A DNA stretch of 64,000 nt, taken from assembly GCA_047975205.1 (NCBI GenBank), contig JBKEDC010000035.1, forward strand, positions 36,432-100,431, read 5' to 3'. The stretch is from JBKEDC01 sp047975205. Its GTDB lineage: Bacteria; Bacteroidota; Bacteroidia; Bacteroidales; Prolixibacteraceae. The position numbers and the translations under genes are program-made. The notes under the pieces were generated by a model that made no database searches, had not been told where the DNA came from, and saw only the letters and a list, made by a program, of their open reading frames with translations. How positions within the stretch are numbered: the stretch's first letter is position 1; the number at the start of each line of letters is the position of its first letter. Positions 16,273 through 25,420 of this stretch are shown here, piece after piece.

Positions 16273-19200
16273 ATGACAGTTGGCAATAAGAACATACGAC
16301 TTTCAAAGGTTGTAAAAGAGTTTAACGTGGGGTTATCAACCATTGTAGAATTCCTTGACAAAAAGGGTTTTGAGGTTGAAAGTAATCCTAATGCTAAGAT
16401 CTCTCCGGATGCCTATCAGCTTCTTGAAAAGGAATACAAAGCAGATGGCAGCTTGAAAAAAGAATCAGAAAAAATTAACCTTCGTCCGAAACCTCAAAAT
16501 GACGTGAGCTTAGATGATGTGAAAACAGAAAAAGCTTCGCCTAAGAAAGAGGGGATAATCAATGAGGTTATCATTAAAGACCATAGTGCCGGCTCATCGA
16601 AAACTAAAGCTACACCGAAGGTTAAAGAGATTGAGGTTGAAACAAAAACGGCACATAAACCTAAAGTAGTGGGTAAAATTGACTTGGATGCTTCGAAAAG
16701 TGAGCCTAAGAAGAAAGAAGTACCCGTAAAAGAAGAAGCTCCGGCTTCCAAGATAGAAAAGCCGAAAGTGGTAAAAATAAAAGAGCAAGATAGCGATGGA
16801 CCTCGTGTTTTGGGGAAAATAGATTTAGATTCATTAAACCAGAAAACACGTCCGAATAAAAAGACTAAAGCTGAGCGAGAAGAAGAACGCAAAGCAAAAG
16901 CTGCAGCTCCGAAGGTAAAAACTTTTGTTCCAAAAACTCCAAAGGTAGAGGCTCCTAAAGAAGAGAAAAAAGAAGCCCCGGTTTCGGAAGCTCCGAAAGA
17001 AGAGTTTATCGGAACGGTTGTGAACAAACTTACGGGTCCTAAAGTGTTAGGAAAGATTGAACTTCCGGAAAAGAAAAAACCGGCTGCCAAAGGTGCTGCT
17101 AATGCTCAGAATAAGAAAAAGCGTCGTCGGATTAAAAAAGATGCACCTGAAACTACGGCTAATAAACCGGGAACACCAAATGCAGGAGCAGGAAATCAAA
17201 ATAGACGTCCGAACCCTAATTCCAGAAACAATCATAACCGCAAAGTTAATCCTAACAACAGGAAGAAACGTCCGGAAAAAGCTGAGGTAACAGAGGAAGA
17301 AGTTCAACAGCAAATAAAAGATACACTGGCAAGATTAACCGGAGGCAATAAAAACAAAGGAAAAGGAGCCAAGTATCGTAGAGATAAACGCGACGCTGCC
17401 GCAGAAAAAGCTGATGCAGCACGTGCAAAAGAACAAGCAGCACAGAGCGTATTGAAAGTAACCGAGTTCGTAACTGTTGCCGATTTGGCAACGATGATGG
17501 AAGTTGGTGTGAATGAAGTTATCGGTTCTTGCATGAGCCTCGGATTGTTCGTGTCGATTAATCAGCGTTTGGATGCAGAAACCATGCAGTTGGTAGCGGA
17601 AGAATTTGGCTTCAAAGTAGAATTTGTAAGTGCTGAGATCCTAGATGCTATTGAAGATACAGATGATCGTCCGGATGAGGTGCACGAAAGAGCTCCGATT
17701 GTTACGGTAATGGGACACGTTGACCACGGTAAAACATCCTTACTTGACTATATTCGCCAAGCTAATGTAATTGCAGGTGAAGCCGGAGGTATTACGCAAC
17801 ATATCGGTGCTTACAATGTAACGCTGCCTACAGGCCGACACATTACATTCTTAGATACTCCGGGGCACGAGGCCTTTACGGCGATGCGTGCTCGCGGTGC
17901 TCAAGTTACGGATATTGCTATTATTATTGTAGCTGCCGATGACGACATCATGCCACAAACAAAAGAAGCTATTAACCATGCTCAAGCAGCAGGAGTGCCG
18001 ATTGTGTTTGCAATTAACAAAATTGATAAACCGGGAGCTAACCCTGACCGAATTAAAGAAGGTTTGGCTAATTTGAATATGCTTGTAGAAGAATGGGGAG
18101 GTAAATACCAATCACAAGATATTTCGGCTAAACAAGGTATAAATATCGATGAGTTATTAGAGAAAGTACTTTTGGAAGCTGAAATGTTAGAGCTGAAAGC
18201 CAATAAGGAAAAACGAGCTATAGGTACAATTATAGAATCGTCGTTAGATAAAGGGCGAGGTTATGTGGCTACAGTACTAGTTGAAAACGGAACATTAAAA
18301 CAAGGCGATATTATTCTTGCCGGACAATATTTCGGACACGTGAAAGCTATGTTTAATGAGCGTAACCAACGTGTAGAAAGTGTAGGCCCTGCAGAACCTG
18401 TTATTATATTAGGTTTGAACGGAGCTCCGCAAGCCGGCGATAAATTTAATTCTCTTGAAGAGTTAGGAGAGGCTCGTCAGATTGCCAATAAACGTGAGCA
18501 ACTAGCACGCGAACAAGGGCTGAGAACTCAAAAACATATTACGCTTGATGAAATCGGTCGTCGTATCGCATTGGGTAATTTCCAAGAGTTGAACTTAATT
18601 GTTAAAGGTGATGTTGATGGTTCTATTGAGGCATTATCAGACTCGTTGATTAAGCTATCTACAGAAGAAATTCAAATCAATGTAATCCATAAGGCGGTTG
18701 GTGCAATTTCAGAATCTGATGTTATGTTGGCAACAGCATCTGATGCCATTGTTGTTGGTTTCCAAGTTCGTCCTACGGTTCAAGCTCGAGCTTTGGCTGA
18801 GAAAGAAGAGGTAGATATTCGTATGTACTCTATCATTTATGATGCTATCGAAGAGATTAAGACAGCTATGGAAGGTATGCTTTCTCCGGATATCAAAGAA
18901 GAAATTTTGGGTACAGCAGAAGTTATGGAAACATTCAAGATTACCAAAGTAGGTACAATTGCCGGCTGTATGGTTCGCGATGGGAAAATTTTCCGTTCAT
19001 CGAAACACAAAGTACGCTTAATTCGCGATGGTATTGTTATCTATACCGGTCAGTTAGGAGCCCTTAAACGCTTCAAAGACGATGTGAAAGAAGTGGCTAA
19101 AGGTTATGAATGTGGTATGAATATTGATGGATATAATGATATTAAGATAGGCGATTCTATTGAGTGCTTCCATGAAGTGGAAGTTGCTAAGAAATTGTAA
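16273..19200 (+). CDS. infB: translation initiation factor IF-2
   Basis: A 975-residue IF-2. The N-terminus has the IF2N-type KVVKEFNVGLSTIVEFLDKKG, followed by a Lys/Ala/Pro/Glu-rich low-complexity linker to about residue 390 that accounts for its length. After a second IF2N-like domain comes the GTPase with G1 GHVDHGKTS (about 480-488), G3 DTPGHEAFT and G4 NKID, then beta-barrel and C-terminal tRNA-binding domains (IAGCMVRDGKI). It positions initiator tRNA in the ribosome. A 173-base gap separates it from nusA, with no terminator seen, so co-transcription is likely. A strong terminator follows. Long antisense open frames over the linker are compositional shadows. Confidence 0.97.
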   Translation: MTVGNKNIRLSKVVKEFNVGLSTIVEFLDKKGFEVESNPNAKISPDAYQLLEKEYKADGSLKKESEKINLRPKPQNDVSLDDVKTEKASPKKEGIINEVIIKDHSAGSSKTKATPKVKEIEVETKTAHKPKVVGKIDLDASKSEPKKKEVPVKEEAPASKIEKPKVVKIKEQDSDGPRVLGKIDLDSLNQKTRPNKKTKAEREEERKAKAAAPKVKTFVPKTPKVEAPKEEKKEAPVSEAPKEEFIGTVVNKLTGPKVLGKIELPEKKKPAAKGAANAQNKKKRRRIKKDAPETTANKPGTPNAGAGNQNRRPNPNSRNNHNRKVNPNNRKKRPEKAEVTEEEVQQQIKDTLARLTGGNKNKGKGAKYRRDKRDAAAEKADAARAKEQAAQSVLKVTEFVTVADLATMMEVGVNEVIGSCMSLGLFVSINQRLDAETMQLVAEEFGFKVEFVSAEILDAIEDTDDRPDEVHERAPIVTVMGHVDHGKTSLLDYIRQANVIAGEAGGITQHIGAYNVTLPTGRHITFLDTPGHEAFTAMRARGAQVTDIAIIIVAADDDIMPQTKEAINHAQAAGVPIVFAINKIDKPGANPDRIKEGLANLNMLVEEWGGKYQSQDISAKQGINIDELLEKVLLEAEMLELKANKEKRAIGTIIESSLDKGRGYVATVLVENGTLKQGDIILAGQYFGHVKAMFNERNQRVESVGPAEPVIILGLNGAPQAGDKFNSLEELGEARQIANKREQLAREQGLRTQKHITLDEIGRRIALGNFQELNLIVKGDVDGSIEALSDSLIKLSTEEIQINVIHKAVGAISESDVMLATASDAIVVGFQVRPTVQARALAEKEEVDIRMYSIIYDAIEEIKTAMEGMLSPDIKEEILGTAEVMETFKITKVGTIAGCMVRDGKIFRSSKHKVRLIRDGIVIYTGQLGALKRFKDDVKEVAKGYECGMNIDGYNDIKIGDSIECFHEVEVAKKL

Positions 19201-19227
19201 AAATCGACTAGGTTTTATATAATACAC

Positions 19228-19267
19228 AAAAAACGGAGTTGCATTAAAGTATGTAACTCCGTTTTTT
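19228..19267 (+). terminator. infB terminator
   Basis: A stem of about 16 bp (AAAACGGAGTTGCA with TGTAACTCCGTTTT, one wobble, 8-base loop) ends in a TTTTTT run, 27 bases after the infB stop. Confidence 0.85.
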
Positions 19268-19418
19268 ATGTGCATAAAACTATTGTGATGAATCGCTTTA
19301 GTATAGAAGAATGTCCTTGTGTATTATATTCTTTGGAATGATTTTAAGGTAATTATCGCAAGGTCTTGTTACCAAAAGAATAATATTTCTATTCTTTTTC
19401 AGCCAATAATGTTAAATG

Positions 19419-19451
19419 TTGATTTATACCCAAATAGAAAGTGTATCTTTG
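19419..19451 (+). promoter_or_regulatory. typA promoter
   Basis: TATCTTTG (19444-19451) matches TAnnTTTG, with a TTG at 19419-19421, 22 bases upstream. It lies 23 bases before ATG 19475 and inside the upstream extension of the open frame, which decides for the shorter protein. Confidence 0.6.
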
Positions 19452-19474
19452 CGCTTTTATTTGAAAAAACTAAA

Positions 19475-21271
19475 ATGCAGAACATTCGAAACATTGCAAT
19501 TATTGCACACGTTGACCACGGAAAAACTACTTTGGTCGATAAAATCATTTATCATTGTAATTTGGTAAAAGCACATGAAAAACATGATGATTTACTTCTA
19601 GACAATAACGACCTAGAACGTGAGCGAGGTATTACCATTCTTGCAAAAAACGTTTCAGTTAATTATAAAGGAACTAAAATTAATATTATCGATACTCCGG
19701 GGCACAGCGACTTCGGTGGTGAGGTGGAGCGAGTGCTAAATATGGCTGATGGGGTTCTTTTGCTTGCTGATGCTTTCGAGGGAACAATGCCTCAAACGCG
19801 TTTTGTGCTTTCAAAAGCTTTGGCTTTGGGATTGAAACCTATTGTAGTAATCAACAAAGTAGATAAACCCAATTGCCGTCCGGAAGAGGTGCATGAACAA
19901 GTATTTGACTTGATGTTTAGCTTAGATGCAACAGAAGAACAATTGGAATTTACCACCATATATGGTTCAGCCAAAGAGGGGTGGATGACTAACGATTTGA
20001 GCAATAAAACAGAAGATATTTCTCCATTGTTAGATTGTATCTTAGAAAATATTCCTTCTCCAACTGAGAATAAAGGTACACCGCAAATGCTCATCACATC
20101 ACTTGATTATTCATCATATGTCGGTCGTATTGCTATCGGTCGTATTCATCGTGGCGAATTGCGTGAGAATATGCAAGTAGCTTTAGCAAAACGCGATGGA
20201 AGCGTTGTGCGCTCTAAGATTAAAGAAATACATACCTTTACCGGCTTAGGTCGTCAGAAAGTGGAATCGATGCATGATGGCGACATTTGTGCCCTTATCG
20301 GTATTGAAGGTTTCGATATTGGCGATACGATTTGTGATATAGAGAATCCGGAGCCATTAGATCCGATTGCTGTGGATGAACCAACTATGAGCATGGTTTT
20401 CACGATTAACGATTCACCGTTTTTTGGTCAGGAAGGCAAATTTGTTACCTCACGTCATATTAAAGAACGCTTAGATAAAGAATTGGAAAAGAATCTTGCA
20501 CTTCGTGTAGAACAAGGTGAAACTGCCGATTCATTTACAGTTTATGGTAGAGGAATCCTGCATCTTTCGGTACTTATCGAAACGATGCGTCGTGAAGGCT
20601 ATGAGTTGCAGGTTGGTCAACCAAAAGTATTGTTTAAAGAAATTGGAGGAGTTAAGTGTGAACCTATTGAAGAGCTCCATGTAGATGTTCCTGATGAGCA
20701 TTCCGGTAAAGTAGTCGAAATGGTTTCGGTTAGAAAAGGAGAAATGCAAAATATGGTGCGCAAAGGAGATCGTATTCATTTAGATTTTCATATCCCATCG
20801 CGCGGTATTATCGGTTTGCGAACAAATATGCTTACCGGTACGGCAGGAGAAGCTGTAATGACACACCGTTTTGTTGAGTATCAGCCGATGAAGGGAGAAA
20901 TTGAAGGGCGTACAAATGGTTCATTGATAGCCAAAGAACCCGGCACAACTTTTGCCTATGCTTTAAATAAATTACAAGATCGAGGTAAGTTTTTTGTAGC
21001 TCCGGGAGTGGAAGTTTATGAGGGTATGGTAATTGGAGAAAGCAATCGTGCCGGAGATATTGTTATCAATGCTACAGCGTCGAAAAAACTTACTAATATG
21101 CGCTCTTCGGGAGCTGATGATAAAGTAAGGTTAGCTCCACCAGTTACTTTCAGCCTAGAAGAGGCTATGGAATACATAGGGGGTGATGAATATTTGGAAG
21201 TAACTCCGGAATCATTACGTATGCGTAAAATATACTTAAAAGAGCATGAACGAAAACGTGCTTCAAAATAA
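19475..21271 (+). CDS. typA: ribosome-associated GTPase TypA/BipA
   Basis: A 598-residue translational GTPase of the elongation-factor-like TypA/BipA family, involved in 50S subunit assembly and stress responses. It has G1 AHVDHGKTT (11-19), the G2 region RERGITI, G3 DTPGHSDF and G4 NKVDKP. The EF-G-like domains III and V follow, then the BipA-specific C-terminus, including GRTNGSLIAKEPGTTFAYAL. The open frame extends 52 codons upstream, but MQNIRNIAIIAHVD at 19475 is the family start and a promoter sits within the extension. Length is normal. It has its own terminator. Confidence 0.96.
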   Translation: MQNIRNIAIIAHVDHGKTTLVDKIIYHCNLVKAHEKHDDLLLDNNDLERERGITILAKNVSVNYKGTKINIIDTPGHSDFGGEVERVLNMADGVLLLADAFEGTMPQTRFVLSKALALGLKPIVVINKVDKPNCRPEEVHEQVFDLMFSLDATEEQLEFTTIYGSAKEGWMTNDLSNKTEDISPLLDCILENIPSPTENKGTPQMLITSLDYSSYVGRIAIGRIHRGELRENMQVALAKRDGSVVRSKIKEIHTFTGLGRQKVESMHDGDICALIGIEGFDIGDTICDIENPEPLDPIAVDEPTMSMVFTINDSPFFGQEGKFVTSRHIKERLDKELEKNLALRVEQGETADSFTVYGRGILHLSVLIETMRREGYELQVGQPKVLFKEIGGVKCEPIEELHVDVPDEHSGKVVEMVSVRKGEMQNMVRKGDRIHLDFHIPSRGIIGLRTNMLTGTAGEAVMTHRFVEYQPMKGEIEGRTNGSLIAKEPGTTFAYALNKLQDRGKFFVAPGVEVYEGMVIGESNRAGDIVINATASKKLTNMRSSGADDKVRLAPPVTFSLEEAMEYIGGDEYLEVTPESLRMRKIYLKEHERKRASK

Positions 21272-21290
21272 GAGATAATGAAGAAAACTG

Positions 21291-21326
21291 AGGGTGATTA
21301 GTGTACTGCTAATCACCCTTTTTTTT
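21291..21326 (+). terminator. typA terminator
   Basis: AGGGTGATTAG pairs with CTAATCACCCT (11 bp, 7-base loop) and runs into eight T residues, 20 bases after the typA stop. Confidence 0.88.
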
Positions 21327-21466
21327 GAATCGAACGAGAATTAAACATAATAAATCCGTTTATTTGTGGGTAATTATCCGTAATGTAAATACATATTCCG
21401 CAATAAATTCACTTAATTTAAGATAAAAAATAGTATTGACGATATAAGAGTCCCAATTAATGTATT

Positions 21467-21474
21467 TATTTTTG
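21467..21474 (+). promoter_or_regulatory. histidine kinase operon -7 element
   Basis: TATTTTTG matches TAnnTTTG 62 bases before the kinase ATG. No well-placed TTG was found upstream. Confidence 0.4.
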
Positions 21475-21535
21475 AAGTTCGGATACATCAGATTAAATAA
21501 AATTAAGAGACACCAACTTCAAGCGCTATATTAGG

Positions 21536-22852
21536 ATGACAAAAAGTAAATCTATACGACAGGTTGTTATTTTGGCTACGATATCGATACTTAGTCTGCT
21601 AATTCTACAAATGTGGTTTTTAAAAACTACTACCGATTTAAATCAGAAATACACGCATGATGTTACTTCCAGGGCTTTGTTGAACACAGCAGAAAAACTT
21701 TTCAACTATAATAGTATATTAGCATATTCTTACGAAGACAGCACAAAGGCTATCCAAGTAAAACGCTATGCCGATGATACCTACTTTGTAAATGTCGGTA
21801 GAAAAATAAATCCGTTTCTGTTGGAACAAATTATCGTGAAAGAACTCCTTCATTTTGATATTAATCAGAATTTTGAATTTGAGATATTCAATAACAGGCA
21901 TAAAATAGGTGTACATCGTCTCTGTACTTATATCGAGGAAGACGGTGTGTATAAGAAGGCAGTAGATGTTACCGGAGAATATCCGCCACTTCCAAGAAAT
22001 CCGAAGATGAAATATTATTTTACAGTATATTTCCCTCAGTATCATGAAGTCATCAATGAGAAAGTACAGAGTTGGTATATTGCCGATATCTTCCTTATTC
22101 TGCTTATGGTATTTTTTGGATATACTCTATATGTGGTCTTTAGGCAAAGACAACTTTCTGAAATTCAAAAAAATTTTGTGAATAACATGACTCACGAGTT
22201 TAAAACTCCTATTGCGGCGATTAAACTATCGACAAAAGTATTAGAGGAGATTCAAACTGCAAATCAGTCTGAACGAGCTAAACGCTACCTCCAAATTATC
22301 AACGAGCAAACGCAACGACTAAGTACTCAGGTAGAGCGCATACTTCAAGCGGCTACACTTGAAAACAAAGAATTTCAATTAGAGTTCAATCAAGTAAAAC
22401 TGAACGAATTTGTAAGGAAAACAATTACAGAATTTGAGGGATCGCATCTGCACAGCGAGTTTCATATTGATTTTACACCTACTCCGAATGATTATTTAGT
22501 GCAACTTGATGAGCTTCATTTTTCAAACCTTTTATATAATATCCTAGACAATGCTATTAAGTATTGTGAAGAAAAAGCCGAAATTAATGTTCGAATAGAG
22601 AAGCGATCTAAACAATTGGAAATTACGATTGCAGATAACGGAATCGGTATTCCGGCAGCGTATAGAAATAAAATATTTGGCAGGTTCTTTAGAGTGCCCA
22701 CGGGGAATCTGCATGACGTTAAAGGTTTCGGATTAGGATTGGATTACGTGAAAAAAATTGTTATCTTCCACCATTGGAAGATTGCTGTAAAAGAAAATCT
22801 CCCTAAAGGGACTCAATTTATAATAACAATAAATCGATACGATGGCATTTAA
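21536..22852 (+). CDS. sensor histidine kinase
   Basis: A 438-residue two-TM histidine kinase. TM1 (about 8-28) and TM2 (about 183-202) enclose a periplasmic sensor of about 150 residues of no family I recognise. The dimerisation/phosphoacceptor helix contains MTHEFKTPI with H220, followed by N-box DNAIKY, G1 DNGIGIP and G2 GFGLGLDYVK. There is no HAMP domain between TM2 and the H-box, where the linker is very short. Its stop overlaps the start of the OmpR-type regulator by 11 bases, so the two form a cognate pair. The pair resembles the RprX/RprY system of Bacteroides in layout, but I would not assign that name without alignment. The signal is unknown. Confidence 0.93.
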   Translation: MTKSKSIRQVVILATISILSLLILQMWFLKTTTDLNQKYTHDVTSRALLNTAEKLFNYNSILAYSYEDSTKAIQVKRYADDTYFVNVGRKINPFLLEQIIVKELLHFDINQNFEFEIFNNRHKIGVHRLCTYIEEDGVYKKAVDVTGEYPPLPRNPKMKYYFTVYFPQYHEVINEKVQSWYIADIFLILLMVFFGYTLYVVFRQRQLSEIQKNFVNNMTHEFKTPIAAIKLSTKVLEEIQTANQSERAKRYLQIINEQTQRLSTQVERILQAATLENKEFQLEFNQVKLNEFVRKTITEFEGSHLHSEFHIDFTPTPNDYLVQLDELHFSNLLYNILDNAIKYCEEKAEINVRIEKRSKQLEITIADNGIGIPAAYRNKIFGRFFRVPTGNLHDVKGFGLGLDYVKKIVIFHHWKIAVKENLPKGTQFIITINRYDGI

Positions 22853-23558
22853 AAATAAAAAAATATTACTTGTAGAGGATGATACTACACTTAACTTTAT
22901 TGTTCGAGATAATCTACAAGAAGCCGGATATCAAGTAGTAGCTGTTGAAGATGGCTTGGCCGGACTAAATGAATTTTCAAAACAAAGCTTTGATCTTTGT
23001 CTATTCGATGTCATGCTGCCTAAAATGGACGGTTTTACGTTAGCTCAAAAAGTGCGTAAAAACAACGTGCAAATTCCTATTCTTTTTTTGACTGCTAAGA
23101 ATTTAGGAGAAGATAAGATTGCCGGGTTTAATAATGGTGGAGATGATTACATCACTAAGCCATTCAGTATGGAGGAACTATTGCTCCGTATTCAAGTCTT
23201 CCTTCGAAGGAGTGCGTCTCCGGTTGATGGAGAGCAATTAGGGGAAAGTAGTCAATGGCAGGTTGGTAAATTTCATTTTTCTTTTAGTGATTTACATCTG
23301 ACTTTGGGTGAGGAGCAAAAAACGCTCACTTTCAAGGAAGCCGAGTTGTTACATTTCTTCTGTAAAAATGCCAATAAAATTATGAGTCGATCGGATATTT
23401 TAAGTAATGTATGGGGCTCTGATGATTATTACTTAGGGAGGAGTCTTGATGTTTTTATTTCTCGCTTACGAAAGTACCTAAAACCAGATGAAAGTATAAA
23501 AATCATCAACTTGCATGGCGTAGGATTCCGCTTTAATGCGCATGTTGAAAATATTTAA
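22842..23558 (+). CDS. OmpR/PhoB-family response regulator
   Basis: A 238-residue regulator with an N-terminal receiver domain (acidic pocket VEDD 11-14, phosphoacceptor D56 in LFDVMLP, T84 and K106 in ITKPF) and a C-terminal winged-helix DNA-binding domain (FKEAELLHFF, SRSDIL, WGSDDYYLGRSLDVFISRLRKYL, GVGFRF). It should be phosphorylated by the overlapping upstream kinase and control transcription. A single base separates its stop from the ATG of the TauE-like gene, so that transporter may be regulated with it, or be part of the same response. Confidence 0.95.
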   Translation: MAFKNKKILLVEDDTTLNFIVRDNLQEAGYQVVAVEDGLAGLNEFSKQSFDLCLFDVMLPKMDGFTLAQKVRKNNVQIPILFLTAKNLGEDKIAGFNNGGDDYITKPFSMEELLLRIQVFLRRSASPVDGEQLGESSQWQVGKFHFSFSDLHLTLGEEQKTLTFKEAELLHFFCKNANKIMSRSDILSNVWGSDDYYLGRSLDVFISRLRKYLKPDESIKIINLHGVGFRFNAHVENI

Positions 23559-23559
23559 C

Positions 23560-23925
23560 ATGGATATCTCTCAAATATTAGTTCTCTTAGCTATTGGCCT
23601 TACTGCCGGTATGCTAGGGGGTACTTTGGGTGTGGGAGGTGGTATTATTATCATTCCTGTTCTTTTATATCTGGGATTTGACCAGAAAATGGCTCAAGGC
23701 ACGTCGATGGCTTTCATGTTGCCCCCGGTAACAGCATTGGCTACCTATAATTACTATAAAGCCGGTCACGTAGATTGGAAAGTAGCTCTACTTTTATCAA
23801 TAGGTTTTTTTGTGGGAGGTTTTTTCGGGTCTAAGTTAGGTGAGTATCTTCCGGTTAGTGTATTAAAAAAGGTATTTGGCTGTTTAATGATTGTTATTGC
23901 ATTAAAAATGATTTTCAGCAAATAA
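23560..23925 (+). CDS. half-size TauE/SafE-family membrane protein
   Basis: A 121-residue, strongly hydrophobic protein with about four membrane segments. The first carries the TauE/SafE signature GGTLGVGGGIIIIPVL, followed by MAQGTSMAFMLPP and a final KVFGCLMIVIALKMIF. Full-length TauE/SafE proteins have two such units in about 250 residues; this one has a single unit and could dimerise. The family moves sulfite, sulfoacetate or other organic anions, but the substrate here is unknown. I chose ATG 23560, one base after the regulator stop, over an in-frame ATG eight codons upstream inside the regulator gene. The frame is intact and a terminator follows, so it is not an obvious truncation. Confidence 0.85.
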   Translation: MDISQILVLLAIGLTAGMLGGTLGVGGGIIIIPVLLYLGFDQKMAQGTSMAFMLPPVTALATYNYYKAGHVDWKVALLLSIGFFVGGFFGSKLGEYLPVSVLKKVFGCLMIVIALKMIFSK

Positions 23926-23981
23926 AATCAGATAAAGTTTTGTTTTTAGTAGCTGCGATATTTTTAGCTCTGTGTAGAAAT

Positions 23982-24015
23982 AAAAAAGAGTATATCCAAG
24001 GATATACTCTTTAAA
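23982..24015. terminator. bidirectional terminator between tauE-like gene and tRNA-His
   Basis: AAAGAGTATATCC and GGATATACTCTTT are perfect 13-bp arms around AA, flanked by A-run on the left and T-run on the right, so the hairpin can end transcription from both sides. Confidence 0.8.
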
Positions 24016-24017
24016 AG

Positions 24018-24091
<74 letters not shown>

Positions 24092-24110
24092 CATTTCTCG
24101 TTTGCGATTG

Positions 24111-24141
24111 CAAATATAGTACATAGATTTCAATATCACAA
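24111..24141 (-). promoter_or_regulatory. tRNA-His promoter
   Basis: The minus strand has TATATTTG (24111-24118) and TTG (24139-24141), 20 bases apart, giving a short leader before the tRNA. Confidence 0.55.
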
Positions 24142-24319
24142 TATTTGTTGCCAGTTTTTTGAGAAAGTTTTTTTTCAATGTTATTAAACCTTTAGTTACA
24201 ATAGTTTTAACAAGGTAGAAAAAAGTTTTATGACGGATTGTTAAACAGAAATGCTTATTATTGCGTTGTAAAACCAAACAGATTAAAAAAACATTTAGAA
24301 ATTTAAAGAAGAATTATCT

Positions 24320-25342
24320 ATGAAGAGAATTTTCCTGGTTCTATTAATAGGACTGAGTGCAAGCTCTGCCTTTGCACAACGAGACACGCTTACAGTATCT
24401 AACGGCGATCGCATTATTGGAGACTTAAAATCATTGTCTCGTAAAGTTATGGTATTTGATACAGATTATGCAGACTCAGAATTTAACGTGGATTGGGATG
24501 AGGTAACCAGTCTTTCAACAACAACTCAGGTTATTGTGCATACAAATAATAATGATCGTTACGTAGGAACAATAAACTATAGTCCTGAGTTAAAACAAGT
24601 ACTTATGGTTACTGACAGCGGTGTATTTACGTTAAAGACTGATGATATTGTAGCTATCGAAACCTTTAACAATAAATTCCTTGACCGTTTGACAGTGTCG
24701 ATTGCTGCCGGCTATTCTTTTGCTAAAGCTAATTCTGTGCAACAGTTTTCATCATCAGCTTCTGCTGTTTATACCGGTGATAAATGGCGATTCTCAGCTG
24801 CATATAATGGTTTGATAGCTTCTCAAGACGATGTGGAAACTTCGCGTCGCAACTCGGGAAATTTAAAAGCAAACCGTGATTTAGGGGGTAAAGCTTATAC
24901 CTTCATCGGCTTGGAGCTGTTAGAAAGCACAGAGCAAAGTTTAGATCTTCGAGCTACTACTTCAATGGGTCTTGGTATGTATTTTATTCGTAAGAATGGA
25001 TTGCTTTTCCAAGGTGGGGTAGGTTTAGCCTATACCAATGAGAATTACAGTGGGCCTGCAAATGATAAGGCTAATGATATGGAAGGTTTGATTGCTATCA
25101 ACTTTGATGCCTATGATATTGGCGACTTCTCTATCTCAGCAGGAACAACAATGTATCCTTCGTTTACAACTCAAGGACGTGTTCGTTTGAACTCTGATGT
25201 GGCATTGAAGTGGGATTTACCATATGATTTTTATGTAAAAGCCAGTTTCATACACAACTTCGATTCAAAGCCTCAAACATCGGGTGTTGACAAGGGAGAT
25301 TACGTATTTCAAACAAGTATTGGTTGGGACTGGAATGACTAA
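24320..25342 (+). CDS. DUF481 (YdiY-like) outer-membrane protein
   Basis: A 340-residue protein with a cleavable signal peptide (ending SSAFAQ). The N-terminal part (TLTVSNGDRIIGDLKSLSR, VTSLSTTTQVIVHTNN) is the beta-rich region often found ahead of DUF481 domains. The C-terminal 210 residues form the DUF481 barrel, with repeating amphipathic strands and the closing QTSIGWDWND. Such salt-stress-linked outer-membrane barrels (E. coli YdiY) have no established transport substrate. It is a single gene; a TATTATTG sequence at 24256 is an imperfect -7 box. A strong two-way terminator separates it from ahpF. Confidence 0.88.
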   Translation: MKRIFLVLLIGLSASSAFAQRDTLTVSNGDRIIGDLKSLSRKVMVFDTDYADSEFNVDWDEVTSLSTTTQVIVHTNNNDRYVGTINYSPELKQVLMVTDSGVFTLKTDDIVAIETFNNKFLDRLTVSIAAGYSFAKANSVQQFSSSASAVYTGDKWRFSAAYNGLIASQDDVETSRRNSGNLKANRDLGGKAYTFIGLELLESTEQSLDLRATTSMGLGMYFIRKNGLLFQGGVGLAYTNENYSGPANDKANDMEGLIAINFDAYDIGDFSISAGTTMYPSFTTQGRVRLNSDVALKWDLPYDFYVKASFIHNFDSKPQTSGVDKGDYVFQTSIGWDWND

Positions 25343-25358
25343 GCCTAATCGTTTATGA

Positions 25359-25409
25359 TTTTTAATAAAAGGGCTGCATTTCGTAGAAATGCAGCCCTTT
25401 TATTAAAAA
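25359..25409. terminator. bidirectional terminator, DUF481 gene / ahpF
   Basis: A perfect 24-bp stem (core AAAAGGGCTGCATTTC) with a GTA loop, bounded by T- and A-runs at both feet, lies between two converging genes. Confidence 0.9.
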
Positions 25410-25420
25410 GAATTAGGAGT

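Noticed and set aside
16494..17090. Long minus-strand open frame (198 codons) across infB
   Set aside because: It mirrors the Lys/Ala/Pro-rich linker of IF-2; its Ser/Phe/Thr-rich composition is a compositional shadow and no promoter or start signal supports it.
19319..19474. N-terminal extension of TypA by 52 codons
   Set aside because: A consensus promoter lies inside it and family members begin at the MQNIRNIAIIAHVDHGK start.
23560..23925. TauE-like gene as a pseudogene fragment
   Set aside because: The single-unit frame is complete with start, four membrane segments, stop and terminator, and no remnant of a second unit follows.
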